Origin: an uncultured Colwellia sp.
GTDB taxonomy: Bacteria; Pseudomonadota; Gammaproteobacteria; Enterobacterales; Alteromonadaceae
Direction of reading: 5' to 3'
NCBI GenBank assembly: GCA_913057925.1
Contig: CAJXPG010000010.1
Coordinates: 1-48,522, forward strand
DNA length: 48,522 nucleotides
The translations under genes were made by a program, and so were the position numbers. Numbering within the stretch: the first letter of the stretch is position 1; each line of letters begins with the position of its first letter. This document shows, piece by piece, positions 35,615-44,710 of the stretch. The notes under the pieces are model-generated. The model worked only from the letters and a program-made list of their open reading frames with translations, did no database searches and had not been told where the DNA came from.

Positions 35615-38410
35615 TTAGTGAGCTTCATCCCAATTATTACCAATGCCTGCTTCTGCAATTAATGGCACACTCAATTCAACTGCATCATTCATTAATTCGA
35701 CTAATTTGGCGGTGGTCTCTTCGACGATGTCTTGATGAATTTCAAAGATTAATTCATCGTGAACTTGCATAGTCATTTTGATGCGCTCATCGTTTTGCTC
35801 AAGCAACCAAGTATCAACCGCTAGCATAGCCTTTTTGATGATATCAGCTGCCGTGCCCTGCATTGGCGCATTAATCGCAGCACGTTCAGCCGCTTTTTTA
35901 CGCATGCCGTTTTTCGCATTAATATCTGGTAAAAATAAACGGCGTCCATATAAGGTTTCAACATACCCTTGCTCGCTCGCTTGCTGGCGAGTATCTTCCA
36001 TATAGGTTAAAACACCAGGATAACGCTGGAAGTATTTATCTTGATATTCTTGTGCCTGTTGGCGACCAATATTTAATTGCTTCGCTAAACCAAAGGCCGA
36101 CATACCATAAATTAAGCCAAAGTTAATGGCTTTAGCACTACGGCGTTGATCGGTGGTCACTTCATCCAACTCAACAGCAAAAATCTCAGCTGCAGTCGCG
36201 CGATGAATATCTTTACCTTCACTAAAAGCGGTAACTAAACCTTTATCGTCTGATAAATGCGCCATAATACGTAATTCAATTTGCGAGTAATCGATAGCAA
36301 CAATTTTATGATCTTTCGGGGCAATGAAAGCCTGACGAATCTTACGACCTTGCTCACTACGGATTGGAATATTCTGTAAGTTTGGATCCGTTGAAGATAG
36401 TCGCCCGGTAGCTGTTACCGCTTGATGATAAGAAGTATGTAAACGCTCTGTTTTTTCACTTACCATTAAGGGTAATTTATCGGTGTAAGTCGATTTAAGC
36501 TTACTCAAACCACGGTTTTCAAGAATGATTTTAGGTAATGGATAATCAAGTGCTAATTCTTGTAATACTTCTTCCGCTGTAGATGGTGCACCTTTTGGCG
36601 TCTTTTTGATGACCGGAATCTTCAGCTCTTCAAAAAGAATCTGCTGTAATTGCTTAGGTGAGGCAAGGTTAAAGCTTTTACCTGCAAGGTTATGCGCTTC
36701 AATTTCTAATTCGGCTAAACGCTGGCCCAAAGTCTGGCTTTGCTCAGCTAAAATATCACTATCGATTAATACACCAGTTTGCTCCATGCGGGCAAGTACC
36801 GGTAGTAATGGCATCTCAATGTCATTAAAAACAGCTAATTGCGGCGCTGATTGTGATAAAGCAGGGAAAATTGCCTGATGCAATCGCAAAGTAATATCCG
36901 CATCTTCAGCGGCATAATGGCCGGCTTTATCTATATCAATTTGGTTAAAGGTCAGCTGTTTTGCGCCTTTGCCTGCAATGTCTTCAAATTTAGTGGTTTT
37001 ATAATCAAGGTATTTGAGTGCTAACGCATCCATATTATGGCGTGTTGCGACACTGTTATAACAATAAGACTCAATCATGGTGTCGAATTCTACACCCTGT
37101 AAAGCAATATCATAATGACTTAACACATTGGCATCATACTTAAGGTTTTGACCTACTTTTTTAACCTCTGTACTCTCTAACAATGGCTTAAGTTGTGCTA
37201 GCACCCAATCACGGTCAAGTTGCTCTGGTGCATCGAGATAGTCATGAGTTAGTGGCACATAGGCGGCTTTACCTGCTTCAACAGCAAAAGAAAGCCCGAC
37301 TAATTCAGCTTTCATGTAATCAATACTGGTGGTTTCAGTATCAAAAGCAAAAGCATCACTCGCGGTTAATTTTTCAAGCCACTTACTGAACAGTGTTTTA
37401 TCAAAAATAATATCGTATTCAATCGATTCAACGTCTACTGAATTCACTTCTGCTTGTTCGTCTGCTGAACTTGCTGACTTGCTTGATGGTTTATTGGCTG
37501 TAGCCGGAGAAGAATCACCGCCATTACCTAAATCAGCGAGTAAGCGTTTTAATTCAAATTTTTGGTAAAGCTTAGTTAATGCTTCAACATCTGGTTCATT
37601 GGCTGATAATTCACCTGCTGTTTGCTCGAGTTCAACATCACACTTTATGGTAGCCAGTTGATAAGATAAAGGCAGTTGCTCTAGCGCATCACGCAAGTTT
37701 TCACCAATTTTACCTTTTACTTTATCGGCGTTTGCAATCACTTCGTCGAGGGTGCCGTGTTCAGTTAACCACTTCACGGCTGTTTTAGGACCACATTTAA
37801 CAACGCCTGGGATGTTATCAACTTTATCGCCCATTAGAGCAAGATAGTCGATGATTTGATCAGGACGAACGCCAAACTTTTCACTAACGCCAGCAACATC
37901 CATCTCAACATCTGTCATGGTATTAATTAAGCGTACATGCGGCGTTACCAACTGAGCCATATCTTTATCGCCAGTTGATATAACTGTCTCTATACCTAAC
38001 TCATCAGCTTGCTTTGCTAGGGTACCAATAACATCATCAGCTTCAACTCCCGGAACTACTAATAACGGCAATCCCATCGCAGCAATAATTTCGTGTAATG
38101 GCGCAATTTGGCTGCGCAAATCATCCGGCATTGGTGGACGGTTGGCTTTATATTCTGGATACATGTCATTACGAAAAGTTTTACCTTTAGCATCGAAAAT
38201 GGCAATAATATTGCCATTTGGGTAGTCCTTTTTCAGACTACGCAACATGTTTAACACACCCGTAATTGCTCCTGTCGGTTGGCCATCGGCCGTTGAGAGT
38301 GCTTGTAAATATGGAACATGATAAGCACGAAATAAGTACGAAGAACCATCAACTAAAATCAATGGAGTTTGCGTGCTATTAGCAGCATTGGTAGATGCAG
38401 AAGTTGTCAT
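35615..38410 (-). CDS. polA: DNA polymerase I
   Basis: A 931-residue enzyme with all three activities. The N-terminal 5'-3' exonuclease (about 1-300) has VEADDVIGTLA. The 3'-5' proofreading domain (about 330-520) keeps FAFDTETTS, QNLKYDANVL and YAAEDADITLRLH. The polymerase domain has motif A DYSQIELRIMAHLS, motif B RRSAKAINFGLIYG and motif C QVHDELIFE. It fills gaps and removes RNA primers during replication and repair. The start at 38410 (MTTSASTNAANS) may be preceded by AAGGAATATA on the minus strand's upstream side. A 557-bp gap with DnaA boxes lies upstream. Confidence 0.98.
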   Translation of the reverse strand: MTTSASTNAANSTQTPLILVDGSSYLFRAYHVPYLQALSTADGQPTGAITGVLNMLRSLKKDYPNGNIIAIFDAKGKTFRNDMYPEYKANRPPMPDDLRSQIAPLHEIIAAMGLPLLVVPGVEADDVIGTLAKQADELGIETVISTGDKDMAQLVTPHVRLINTMTDVEMDVAGVSEKFGVRPDQIIDYLALMGDKVDNIPGVVKCGPKTAVKWLTEHGTLDEVIANADKVKGKIGENLRDALEQLPLSYQLATIKCDVELEQTAGELSANEPDVEALTKLYQKFELKRLLADLGNGGDSSPATANKPSSKSASSADEQAEVNSVDVESIEYDIIFDKTLFSKWLEKLTASDAFAFDTETTSIDYMKAELVGLSFAVEAGKAAYVPLTHDYLDAPEQLDRDWVLAQLKPLLESTEVKKVGQNLKYDANVLSHYDIALQGVEFDTMIESYCYNSVATRHNMDALALKYLDYKTTKFEDIAGKGAKQLTFNQIDIDKAGHYAAEDADITLRLHQAIFPALSQSAPQLAVFNDIEMPLLPVLARMEQTGVLIDSDILAEQSQTLGQRLAELEIEAHNLAGKSFNLASPKQLQQILFEELKIPVIKKTPKGAPSTAEEVLQELALDYPLPKIILENRGLSKLKSTYTDKLPLMVSEKTERLHTSYHQAVTATGRLSSTDPNLQNIPIRSEQGRKIRQAFIAPKDHKIVAIDYSQIELRIMAHLSDDKGLVTAFSEGKDIHRATAAEIFAVELDEVTTDQRRSAKAINFGLIYGMSAFGLAKQLNIGRQQAQEYQDKYFQRYPGVLTYMEDTRQQASEQGYVETLYGRRLFLPDINAKNGMRKKAAERAAINAPMQGTAADIIKKAMLAVDTWLLEQNDERIKMTMQVHDELIFEIHQDIVEETTAKLVELMNDAVELSVPLIAEAGIGNNWDEAH

Positions 38411-38505
38411 AAGGAATATACGAAGTGACTAAAATAAGCTAAAGGTGGCTAAGCATGCCATAAAGTGCAGAAAGGCTCCACTTTATCAGTGTGCTTAATT
38501 GCTTA

Positions 38506-38674
38506 GATCCAAGATCCTCTTGTGGATAACCTTGTGATCAAGTACGAAAAATAGCCAGAGGATTGCATGAAGCAAAACTGGCCTGATGAAAATACTAGTT
38601 TGATTTCATTGAAAAAAGCAGAGTACTAAAGCCTTTTAATACGCAATGTTTTCATTTTTATATTTTGTGGATAA
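38506..38674. promoter_or_regulatory. Two perfect DnaA boxes with clustered GATC sites
   Basis: TGTGGATAA, the reverse complement of the DnaA box TTATCCACA, occurs at 38521-38529 and again at 38666-38674. Three GATC sites lie at 38506, 38513 and 38536, all within about 35 bp around the first box. The sites could let DnaA tune polA expression or act as a DnaA titration site; whether it is an origin cannot be said. Full oriC features such as multiple further boxes and neighbouring dnaA/mnmG are absent. Confidence 0.6.
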
Positions 38675-38898
38675 TTTAATTTACACGTTATTCATTAGCT
38701 GTACGAAAAATCAACTAGAGAAAAATAACGAGGTAAGAGATTATCAGAATTCACCGTGATTACCAGAGCATTATTAAACTTTTTTTACAGATTAGTGACA
38801 CTTTAAAAGAACAAAAAAACATAAGCGAGTCACAGCAACACCTAGCAACAGATTGACCAGTAAAATTTTTTTTTATGAAGTTATTTATGAAAGCTTTC

Positions 38899-38945
38899 AA
38901 AAAAAATAACGATAAATATTTCCATAAAATTGCAAATATTTATCG
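38899..38945 (-). terminator. Terminator of the metal-efflux operon
   Basis: CGATAAATATTT (38910-38921) and AAATATTTATCG (38934-38945) form a 12-bp stem. On the minus strand it is followed by TTA and then eight T. It lies 23 bases beyond the stop of the RND pump gene. Confidence 0.82.
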
Positions 38946-38967
38946 ATATCAAAACAAGCCTACAAGA

Positions 38968-41900
38968 TCACTCGTGTATTTGCGTTAACTTTCTTACAGA
39001 GAAGAAGCGATAAAGCACAGGTAATACGAATAAAGTCAGTAGCGTGGCGCTTGCTAAGCCTCCAACAATAACGGTTGCTAGCGGCTTTTGTATTTCCGCC
39101 CCAACACCTGTTGACATCAGCATTGGTAATAAGCCTAGCAAAGAAGTGAGAGCAGTCATTAACACAGGTCTTAGTCGTGCTATTGCGCCATCAAAGATAG
39201 CTTTATCTATCACAGCCCCCGTTAAGCTAGTTTTATCTAACGCCAGCTTAACCTCGTTATTTATACTTTCAACCATCACCACACCATTTAACACTGCAAC
39301 ACCAAAAAGTGTAATAAAGCCCACCGAGCTTGGTACCGATAAATACTGTTGCGAGATATACAAAGCGGCAATACCACCAATCGTTGCCAGTGGTACATTG
39401 AGTAAAATCAGCAGTGCTTGCCCTACAGAGTTAAAAGCAAAATAAAGTAATAAAGCAATCAACGCCAATGACAGTGGTACAACTAACATCAAACGTTGCT
39501 GTGCCCTTTGCTGAGATTCAAACTGCCCGCCAATTTGTACACTATAACCGCTTGGTAGTTCAACTTGTTGAGCAATAGCTTGTCGAATTTCTGCAACAAC
39601 ACTGCCCATATCTCGACCCTTAACGTTGGCTTGAATTACCACTCGCCTTTGTACATCATCACGTCTAACCTGAGGAGGTCCTGATTCAATGGCAATTTCA
39701 GCAATGTCAGCTAAACGTAGCCAAGCGCCATTTGATGCTAATACTCGAAGTTCACTTATTGCGGCAATATCTTGTCGAAATGCTTTAGCCAAACGCACAT
39801 AAATATCATAACGTTCATTACCATTTATTATTTGACCTGCCGCGCGACCACCTAGACCATCACTAACGACATTCATCACATCCGCTACCGATAAACCATA
39901 GCGAGAAAGTTGTCGACGTTTAGGCTTGATCACCAGTTGCGACTCACCAGAAATTTGCTCCATGGCGACATCTTTTGCGCCATTTACTCCCTGTACTGCC
40001 AATACTATTTGTTGCCCCTTCTCTGCAAGTACAGCTAAATCGCTACCAAACAATTTAATAGCCAATTGCGCTTTTACCCCTGAAAGTAATTCATCAACTC
40101 GGGTGGCAATAGGTTGAGAGAAATTAAACAATAGACCAGGATACTGCGCTAGCTTTTCAGCCATTTGTGCTTGTAAATCATTACGATTATTAGCACTTAC
40201 CCACTGACTCACTGGCTGTAATCCTAAGTAAATTTCTATATTATTAACTGGCTCAGGATCCCCACCAATCTCTGGGCGACCTACTCTACTCAGGGCATAA
40301 GTCACTTCAGGAAAGCTTAATAATAGTTTTTCTAATTTAGGGGCAACCGATAATGCAGTATCTAGACTAGCCGAAGGTGCTAAAGTAACCCGTAAATTAA
40401 TTGTGCCTTCTTCTAACTCTGGTACAAACTCTGTGCCTAGCTGAGGTAGCAGTAGCATAGCGAAGGTCATCAAAGATAACGCAAAGCCAACCATAGTTTT
40501 TTTCCAAACTAGCGCTTTAGACAAAGAGGTTTTATATAGCGCCAATAGCGGCTTTAAAACAGAACTTTCTCTTACCCTAACGCCATGTTTAAACAATATA
40601 CTGGCCAATGCTGGAACAATGATAATTGCCACAGTTAAGGCCGCTAACATAGCCAACATAATACTAATTGCCATCGGTTGAAATAACTTGGCTTCAACAC
40701 CTTCAAAACTAAATAGCGGCATAAATACCACTAATATAATGAATGTTGCAAAAAATATAGGTCTAACAACCGACTGAGCAGCTTGAGTAATCGTGCTTTG
40801 AATTTGCTTTGCTGTTAACTTCTGCAGCGTGCGAGTTTGCACTTGTGCTAAATGTTTAAAAATATTTTCAACCATGACCACAGCGCCATCAACTAGCATG
40901 CCAATAGCAACAGCTAAGCCACCTAACGACATTAAGTTTGCTGACAGACCCAACCATGTCATCACTAAAAGCGCTAAGCCAATAGCGATTGGGATAGAGA
41001 TCAGTACTAAGAAGGTTGCCGATAAGTTCATTAAAAACAACGCTAAAATGATGATTATCAGCACAAAAGCGATTAACAGAGCATCTACAACCGTGGTAAC
41101 TGCTTGTTCAATTAGCTCTGCTTGGTCATATAAAACAACAAACTTAACCCCTTCAGGAAGCGCCTGATTGATCATCGCTTCTCTTGCGTTAATACCATCA
41201 ATGGTGGTTTTAGTGTTCGCTCCCATGCGTTTCAAAATAATGCCGGTAACCACTTCACCAACACTTTGAATATTCCCTTGGTCATCACGGTTAGACATAG
41301 TGACCGCACCTTGGCGAATCTCACTACCTAGGCGTACTGTGGCAACATCACCAACAGTTACCACAACACCATCAATAGTTTTTAACGGTACTTGGGCAAT
41401 TTGAAGCAAAGCATTTTCACCTGATGCTAACCAACCCATACCACGAATGACAAGCTGCTCTTGACCACGGTCTAAGTACCAACCACCGGCGTTTTGGTTA
41501 TTTTGTTCAATTGCCTCAATAACCTGCTGTTGATTTAACTTATAAGCTAATAATTTGTTAGGCTCGATATTGACCTGATATTGTTTAACTTCACCACCAA
41601 ACGATAATACTTCAGTGACACCATCAATTGGCATCAGCATCAATTTGACTAGCCAATCATTAAGACTACGCAGCGTCATGATATCTATATCATAGCCGTC
41701 TTCTGTTGTTAGTAAGTACTGATATACCTGACCTAAACCAGAAGTGTTTGGGCCTATTTCGGGTGCACCTATTCCTTGAGGGATCAGCTCTTTCGCCGCT
41801 TGCAGGCGTTCAAAAACTAACTGTCGAGCAAAATAGATATCGGTACCTTCCTTAAACACCACCGTTATGCCTGAAAGTCCGGTTTTAGAAATTGAACGTA

Positions 41901-42144
41901 CTTGTTCAACATCAGGCAAGGCATACATTACCGCTTCGATAGGAAAAGTAATTAATTGCTCAACTTCTTCTGCCGCCAAACCGGGCGCTTCAGTATTGAT
42001 AACCACTTGTACATTAGTTACATCAGGAAAGGCATCAAGGTTTAGCTTAGGAAGTACCATAACGCTACTGACAATAAGGGTTAACAAGGCGATGACCACC
42101 AATAATTTATTACTGATAGCCCATTCAATTAAACGATTTAACAT
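38968..42144 (-). CDS. Heavy-metal RND efflux pump, CzcA/CusA family
   Basis: A protein of about 1058 residues starting MLNRLIEWAISNKLLVV at the ATG at 42144; an upstream ATG would overlap the adaptor gene and is rejected. It has the RND layout of a helix, a large periplasmic loop, helices 2-7, a second loop and helices 8-12. The TM4 motif reads GGLAVAIGMLVDGAVVMVEN: the VDG aspartate of proton relay is kept but the DFG aspartate of CzcA is replaced, as in CusA-like and HME3-type pumps. It exports metal cations from periplasm or cytoplasm, but the metal (zinc, cobalt, cadmium, copper, silver) cannot be settled. It is the last gene of a czcI-B-A-like operon without an outer-membrane CzcC. Confidence 0.93.
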   Translation of the reverse strand: MLNRLIEWAISNKLLVVIALLTLIVSSVMVLPKLNLDAFPDVTNVQVVINTEAPGLAAEEVEQLITFPIEAVMYALPDVEQVRSISKTGLSGITVVFKEGTDIYFARQLVFERLQAAKELIPQGIGAPEIGPNTSGLGQVYQYLLTTEDGYDIDIMTLRSLNDWLVKLMLMPIDGVTEVLSFGGEVKQYQVNIEPNKLLAYKLNQQQVIEAIEQNNQNAGGWYLDRGQEQLVIRGMGWLASGENALLQIAQVPLKTIDGVVVTVGDVATVRLGSEIRQGAVTMSNRDDQGNIQSVGEVVTGIILKRMGANTKTTIDGINAREAMINQALPEGVKFVVLYDQAELIEQAVTTVVDALLIAFVLIIIILALFLMNLSATFLVLISIPIAIGLALLVMTWLGLSANLMSLGGLAVAIGMLVDGAVVMVENIFKHLAQVQTRTLQKLTAKQIQSTITQAAQSVVRPIFFATFIILVVFMPLFSFEGVEAKLFQPMAISIMLAMLAALTVAIIIVPALASILFKHGVRVRESSVLKPLLALYKTSLSKALVWKKTMVGFALSLMTFAMLLLPQLGTEFVPELEEGTINLRVTLAPSASLDTALSVAPKLEKLLLSFPEVTYALSRVGRPEIGGDPEPVNNIEIYLGLQPVSQWVSANNRNDLQAQMAEKLAQYPGLLFNFSQPIATRVDELLSGVKAQLAIKLFGSDLAVLAEKGQQIVLAVQGVNGAKDVAMEQISGESQLVIKPKRRQLSRYGLSVADVMNVVSDGLGGRAAGQIINGNERYDIYVRLAKAFRQDIAAISELRVLASNGAWLRLADIAEIAIESGPPQVRRDDVQRRVVIQANVKGRDMGSVVAEIRQAIAQQVELPSGYSVQIGGQFESQQRAQQRLMLVVPLSLALIALLLYFAFNSVGQALLILLNVPLATIGGIAALYISQQYLSVPSSVGFITLFGVAVLNGVVMVESINNEVKLALDKTSLTGAVIDKAIFDGAIARLRPVLMTALTSLLGLLPMLMSTGVGAEIQKPLATVIVGGLASATLLTLFVLPVLYRFFSVRKLTQIHE

Positions 42145-42160
42145 GGAAATACTCGCAAAT

Positions 42161-43594
42161 TTAGTGATTATGGGCGTCAAAGCCGCTTTTAGCGCCTTGT
42201 GAAGCAATGAAGAAAGCACCTGTCATAGCAACGTGGCTATTTGCTGCTATACCGGTAACTTCTCGCCAACTTAACCACTGCTTTGTTTCCGGTGAAAACA
42301 CCCTAAATACAGCACCTAGCTGCACTTCCTGAGCAACAAAGGTTATTGGCATTGCTGAATGTTCACCATGAACATGTGATATTTCCATTTCCGCTATTTC
42401 TTCATGGCTATCCTCAGATTCATCCCCATGACCACTTTCTTCATGTTTATGGTTATGGTTTGCCATTTTCGCTTCTTCATTATGAGTATGTTCTTCAACT
42501 TTATACTTTCCTACCTCTTGGCTATTCTCTGCCCCATAGACATGAACGCCTTCTTCAATACCTTTTTCATGGCTATGAATTTCCGTTTTAGCCACATCTT
42601 GTGCTTGATTAGCTGTATCGCTCTTACGGTATACTATCCAATCGCCATCACTTGATCGCAATAGTGCCGTTTCAGGTACAACCAATACAGGTTTTGGCGT
42701 CAATAAAGAAAAATATACATCAACAAATAAGCCCGGGTGTAATTGGTGATTAGTGTTTTTTACCTTTAAACGTACAACTCGCGTACGTGTTTTAGGGTCA
42801 ATCGTGTGTGCTTGTTGAATAACTTGCGCCTGATAACTACTACTTTCACCGCTCTGACTTGCTGTCAGTATCACTTGGGCCTTAGTGCCCTTAGAAAGTG
42901 GCAGACTATTATTGGCAGCTAACCTTGCTTCAACCCATAGTTCACTTTCATCCGTCAACACCATAATACTATCGCCAGCACTTACTCGTTGGCCTTGTTG
43001 AAAATCATCTGAAAGTACAGAACCAGAGCGCTCTGCTTTTAAAGTATATTCGCCTAAAGCTGAACTATTATCTTGCGCTATCAACTCAATTGCCTGTTTA
43101 GATAAACCGTAAGCTTTTAAACGACTAAAAGCGGCGATGTAATCTGTTTCAGCTGAAAGTCGTTGGCTTTCACTGATCACATCTTTGCTTACGCTTCGTG
43201 CACGCTGCCAGTCAGCATAAGCAATTCTATATTTAGCTTGAGCTTGAGCAACATCTTCACTAAACAAGGTCACTAATGCTTGTCCTTGCTCTACATGCTC
43301 ACCCAATATGGCATGACGGCGAACAATAACAGACTCAACGCGTGGCGAAACAACATAACTGGTATAGCCATTTGCTTGCACTTCTCCTGGCGCATAAAGG
43401 CGCTTATCCATATATTTTGCTGTTATTTGGCCTACTTGAATATCTGCCATTTGCATTTGTTTAGCGCTAAAGCTCAATAATTGAGTTTCATCACTGTGGT
43501 TATCTGTCTGTGAGGTTTGAGTAGCGTTTATCTGGGTAAAAATTACTGGCAAGAATACAGCAGCCAGCAAGCTGAATGATTTAATAAAATTCAT
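42161..43594 (-). CDS. Periplasmic adaptor of the metal RND pump (CzcB/CusB-like) with His-rich insertion
   Basis: A 477-residue membrane fusion protein. The signal peptide (residues about 1-24) is followed by barrel-sandwich and coiled-coil parts: DIQVGQITAKYMDKRLYAPGEV-type opening (shorter quotes: MADIQVGQITAKYMD), then HAILGEHVEQGQALVTLFSED and the hairpin AQAQAKYRIAYADWQRA, then the beta-barrel (TRTRVVRLKVKN). Between about residues 337 and 414 lies an insertion with at least 13 histidines and many glutamates, likely to bind metal ions in the periplasm. The domain after it (EVTGIAANSHVAMTG) resumes family sequence. It links pump and outer membrane. The stop is 16 bases before the pump start. 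Confidence 0.92.
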   Translation of the reverse strand: MNFIKSFSLLAAVFLPVIFTQINATQTSQTDNHSDETQLLSFSAKQMQMADIQVGQITAKYMDKRLYAPGEVQANGYTSYVVSPRVESVIVRRHAILGEHVEQGQALVTLFSEDVAQAQAKYRIAYADWQRARSVSKDVISESQRLSAETDYIAAFSRLKAYGLSKQAIELIAQDNSSALGEYTLKAERSGSVLSDDFQQGQRVSAGDSIMVLTDESELWVEARLAANNSLPLSKGTKAQVILTASQSGESSSYQAQVIQQAHTIDPKTRTRVVRLKVKNTNHQLHPGLFVDVYFSLLTPKPVLVVPETALLRSSDGDWIVYRKSDTANQAQDVAKTEIHSHEKGIEEGVHVYGAENSQEVGKYKVEEHTHNEEAKMANHNHKHEESGHGDESEDSHEEIAEMEISHVHGEHSAMPITFVAQEVQLGAVFRVFSPETKQWLSWREVTGIAANSHVAMTGAFFIASQGAKSGFDAHNH

Positions 43595-43652
43595 AAAGAT
43601 CTCGTTTAATATTTTAAAGTCGCGAAATAATTCGCATGGGATACATTAAAAA

Positions 43653-43994
43653 TTAAACGATGGGTGGGCGCAGATCTGGACTAACGGCTAGGGAATTAAA
43701 AACCTTAGTTCTATCTAGTACTTGTTTTGCAGCCTCTATTGGCAAGTGAACTTTTGAAGAAAGCTCAAGGTACACTAGATTACTATGATGACAATGATTT
43801 GCATGACAGTCAGGATGATCGGCATCATCATTGTGCTGCTCGTTATCTTGGTGGCTATGATGGCTGTTTTCTTGTACTGAACTTACATGTGAATGTTGAT
43901 AAGGTTCTTGATGTGAGGTTTTTCCAGCCGCGATCGCACTAATTGATTGCATAGCAATCAAGATAACCGTGAGATAACAGACAAGAATTCGCAC
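43653..43994 (-). CDS. CzcI-like His-rich small periplasmic protein
   Basis: A 113-residue protein with an N-terminal signal (ILVCYLTVILIAMQSISAIA) and a His/Asp/Asn-rich middle, including SHQEPYQHSHV and HPDCHANHCHHSN, which resembles CzcI of Cupriavidus (HPDC-x-C/H-x-H). It has two cysteines set among histidines and may buffer or sense metal in the periplasm, as proposed for CzcI. It starts with GTG at 43994 and precedes the adaptor gene by 58 bases. Homology rests on composition, size and gene position, so moderate certainty. Confidence 0.72.
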   Translation of the reverse strand: MRILVCYLTVILIAMQSISAIAAGKTSHQEPYQHSHVSSVQENSHHSHQDNEQHNDDADHPDCHANHCHHSNLVYLELSSKVHLPIEAAKQVLDRTKVFNSLAVSPDLRPPIV

Positions 43995-44107
43995 AAATAA
44001 AACCTACAATGCAGTGGAAGAATGCTCAAAGAGCAAACCATACTAACAAAGCCATCTTAATATTAACAATGCTTTCATTAAAAGCTTTGATCTATCCCAA
44101 GCACTTA

Positions 44108-44136
44108 TTGACTGCTTTAACCAGTAAAGCTACTTT
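44108..44136 (+). promoter_or_regulatory. Promoter with palindrome filling the spacer, upstream of the DUF4399 gene
   Basis: TTGACT (44108-44113) is followed at once by the palindrome GCTTTAACCAGTAAAGC (44114-44130, exactly 17 bases) and then TACTTT (44131-44136), a fair -10. The dyad sits exactly between the two boxes, an operator layout used by several metal and stress repressors or activators. The gene starts 56 bases further on. The regulator is unknown. Confidence 0.5.
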
Positions 44137-44191
44137 AGTAAGCTTTAGAGAACCTAGTTAAAACAACAAACTGCAATAGGTGAGTTATATT

Positions 44192-44632
44192 ATGAAAAAA
44201 ATCCTTCCACTATCTTTATTAGCGTTCGGGCTGAGCGCTGCATTTACACCAATACAGGCTGTAAACGCGAATAGCCTGCCACAATCAGTAGCACCTAAAA
44301 GTGCCAATGTTTACATTATTTCCCCTGCTGATGGTGCAACAGTGCCAGAGACATTTACCGTTAAGTTTGGCTTAAAAGATATGGGAGTTGCACCTGCAGG
44401 TGTTGAGAAAAAACATACTGGCCATCATCATTTATTAGTCGATAAAGCCTCACTGCCTGCTTTTGATATGCCAATGGGCAGTGATGTAAAACACTTTGGT
44501 GGCGGACAAACTCAAACCACTTTAACTTTGCCTAAAGGTAAACATACTTTGCAGCTGATTATGGGCGATCATCATCATATTCCACACAAACCAGCTGTTG
44601 TATCTAAAAAAATCACCATTACGGTTGAGTAA
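44192..44632 (+). CDS. DUF4399 domain periplasmic protein
   Basis: A protein of 146 residues with a signal peptide (KKILPLSLLAFGLSAAFTP) and a compact domain beginning NVYIISPADGATVPETF, with metal-ligand-like KKHTGHHHLLVDK and a matching GDHHHIPHKPAVVSKK. The histidines suggest metal binding, but the function of DUF4399 is unknown to me. It is divergent from the metal-efflux operon, so a metal-related role is plausible. The ATG at 44192 is preferred: AGGTGA sits 9-14 bases upstream, and an in-frame GTG 12 bases earlier lies within that site. Confidence 0.82.
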   Translation: MKKILPLSLLAFGLSAAFTPIQAVNANSLPQSVAPKSANVYIISPADGATVPETFTVKFGLKDMGVAPAGVEKKHTGHHHLLVDKASLPAFDMPMGSDVKHFGGGQTQTTLTLPKGKHTLQLIMGDHHHIPHKPAVVSKKITITVE

Positions 44633-44647
44633 TAGTTCTGTTGTAAT

Positions 44648-44687
44648 AAAAAAGACGAGTACTAAAGGTGCTAGTACTCGTCTTTTT
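44648..44687. terminator. Bidirectional terminator between the DUF4399 and gor genes
   Basis: AAAAGACGAGTACT and AGTACTCGTCTTTT form a 14-bp stem with T runs on both sides, so it ends both convergent transcripts. Confidence 0.92.
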
Positions 44688-44710
44688 ATATTTGAGTTAA
44701 CCGTCAACAA

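Larger units (their letters stand above)
38411..38967. other. Non-coding gap upstream of polA with DnaA boxes
   Basis: This AT-rich 557-bp stretch has no credible gene. It contains the polA promoter region, two perfect DnaA boxes with nearby GATC sites (38506-38674) and, near its left-facing end, the terminator of the metal-efflux operon (38899-38945). The 38680-38895 part contains only A/T-rich runs. Confidence 0.75.

Noticed and set aside
38411-38967. Possible chromosomal origin of replication
   Set aside because: Only two consensus DnaA boxes, 145 bases apart, with no dnaA, dnaN, mnmG or mioC neighbours. A DnaA-binding site is supported, an origin is not.
42346-42655. Two overlapping plus-strand frames opposite the adaptor gene
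   Set aside because: They mirror the His-rich codons of the real gene on the other strand, have no family resemblance and no ribosome-binding site.
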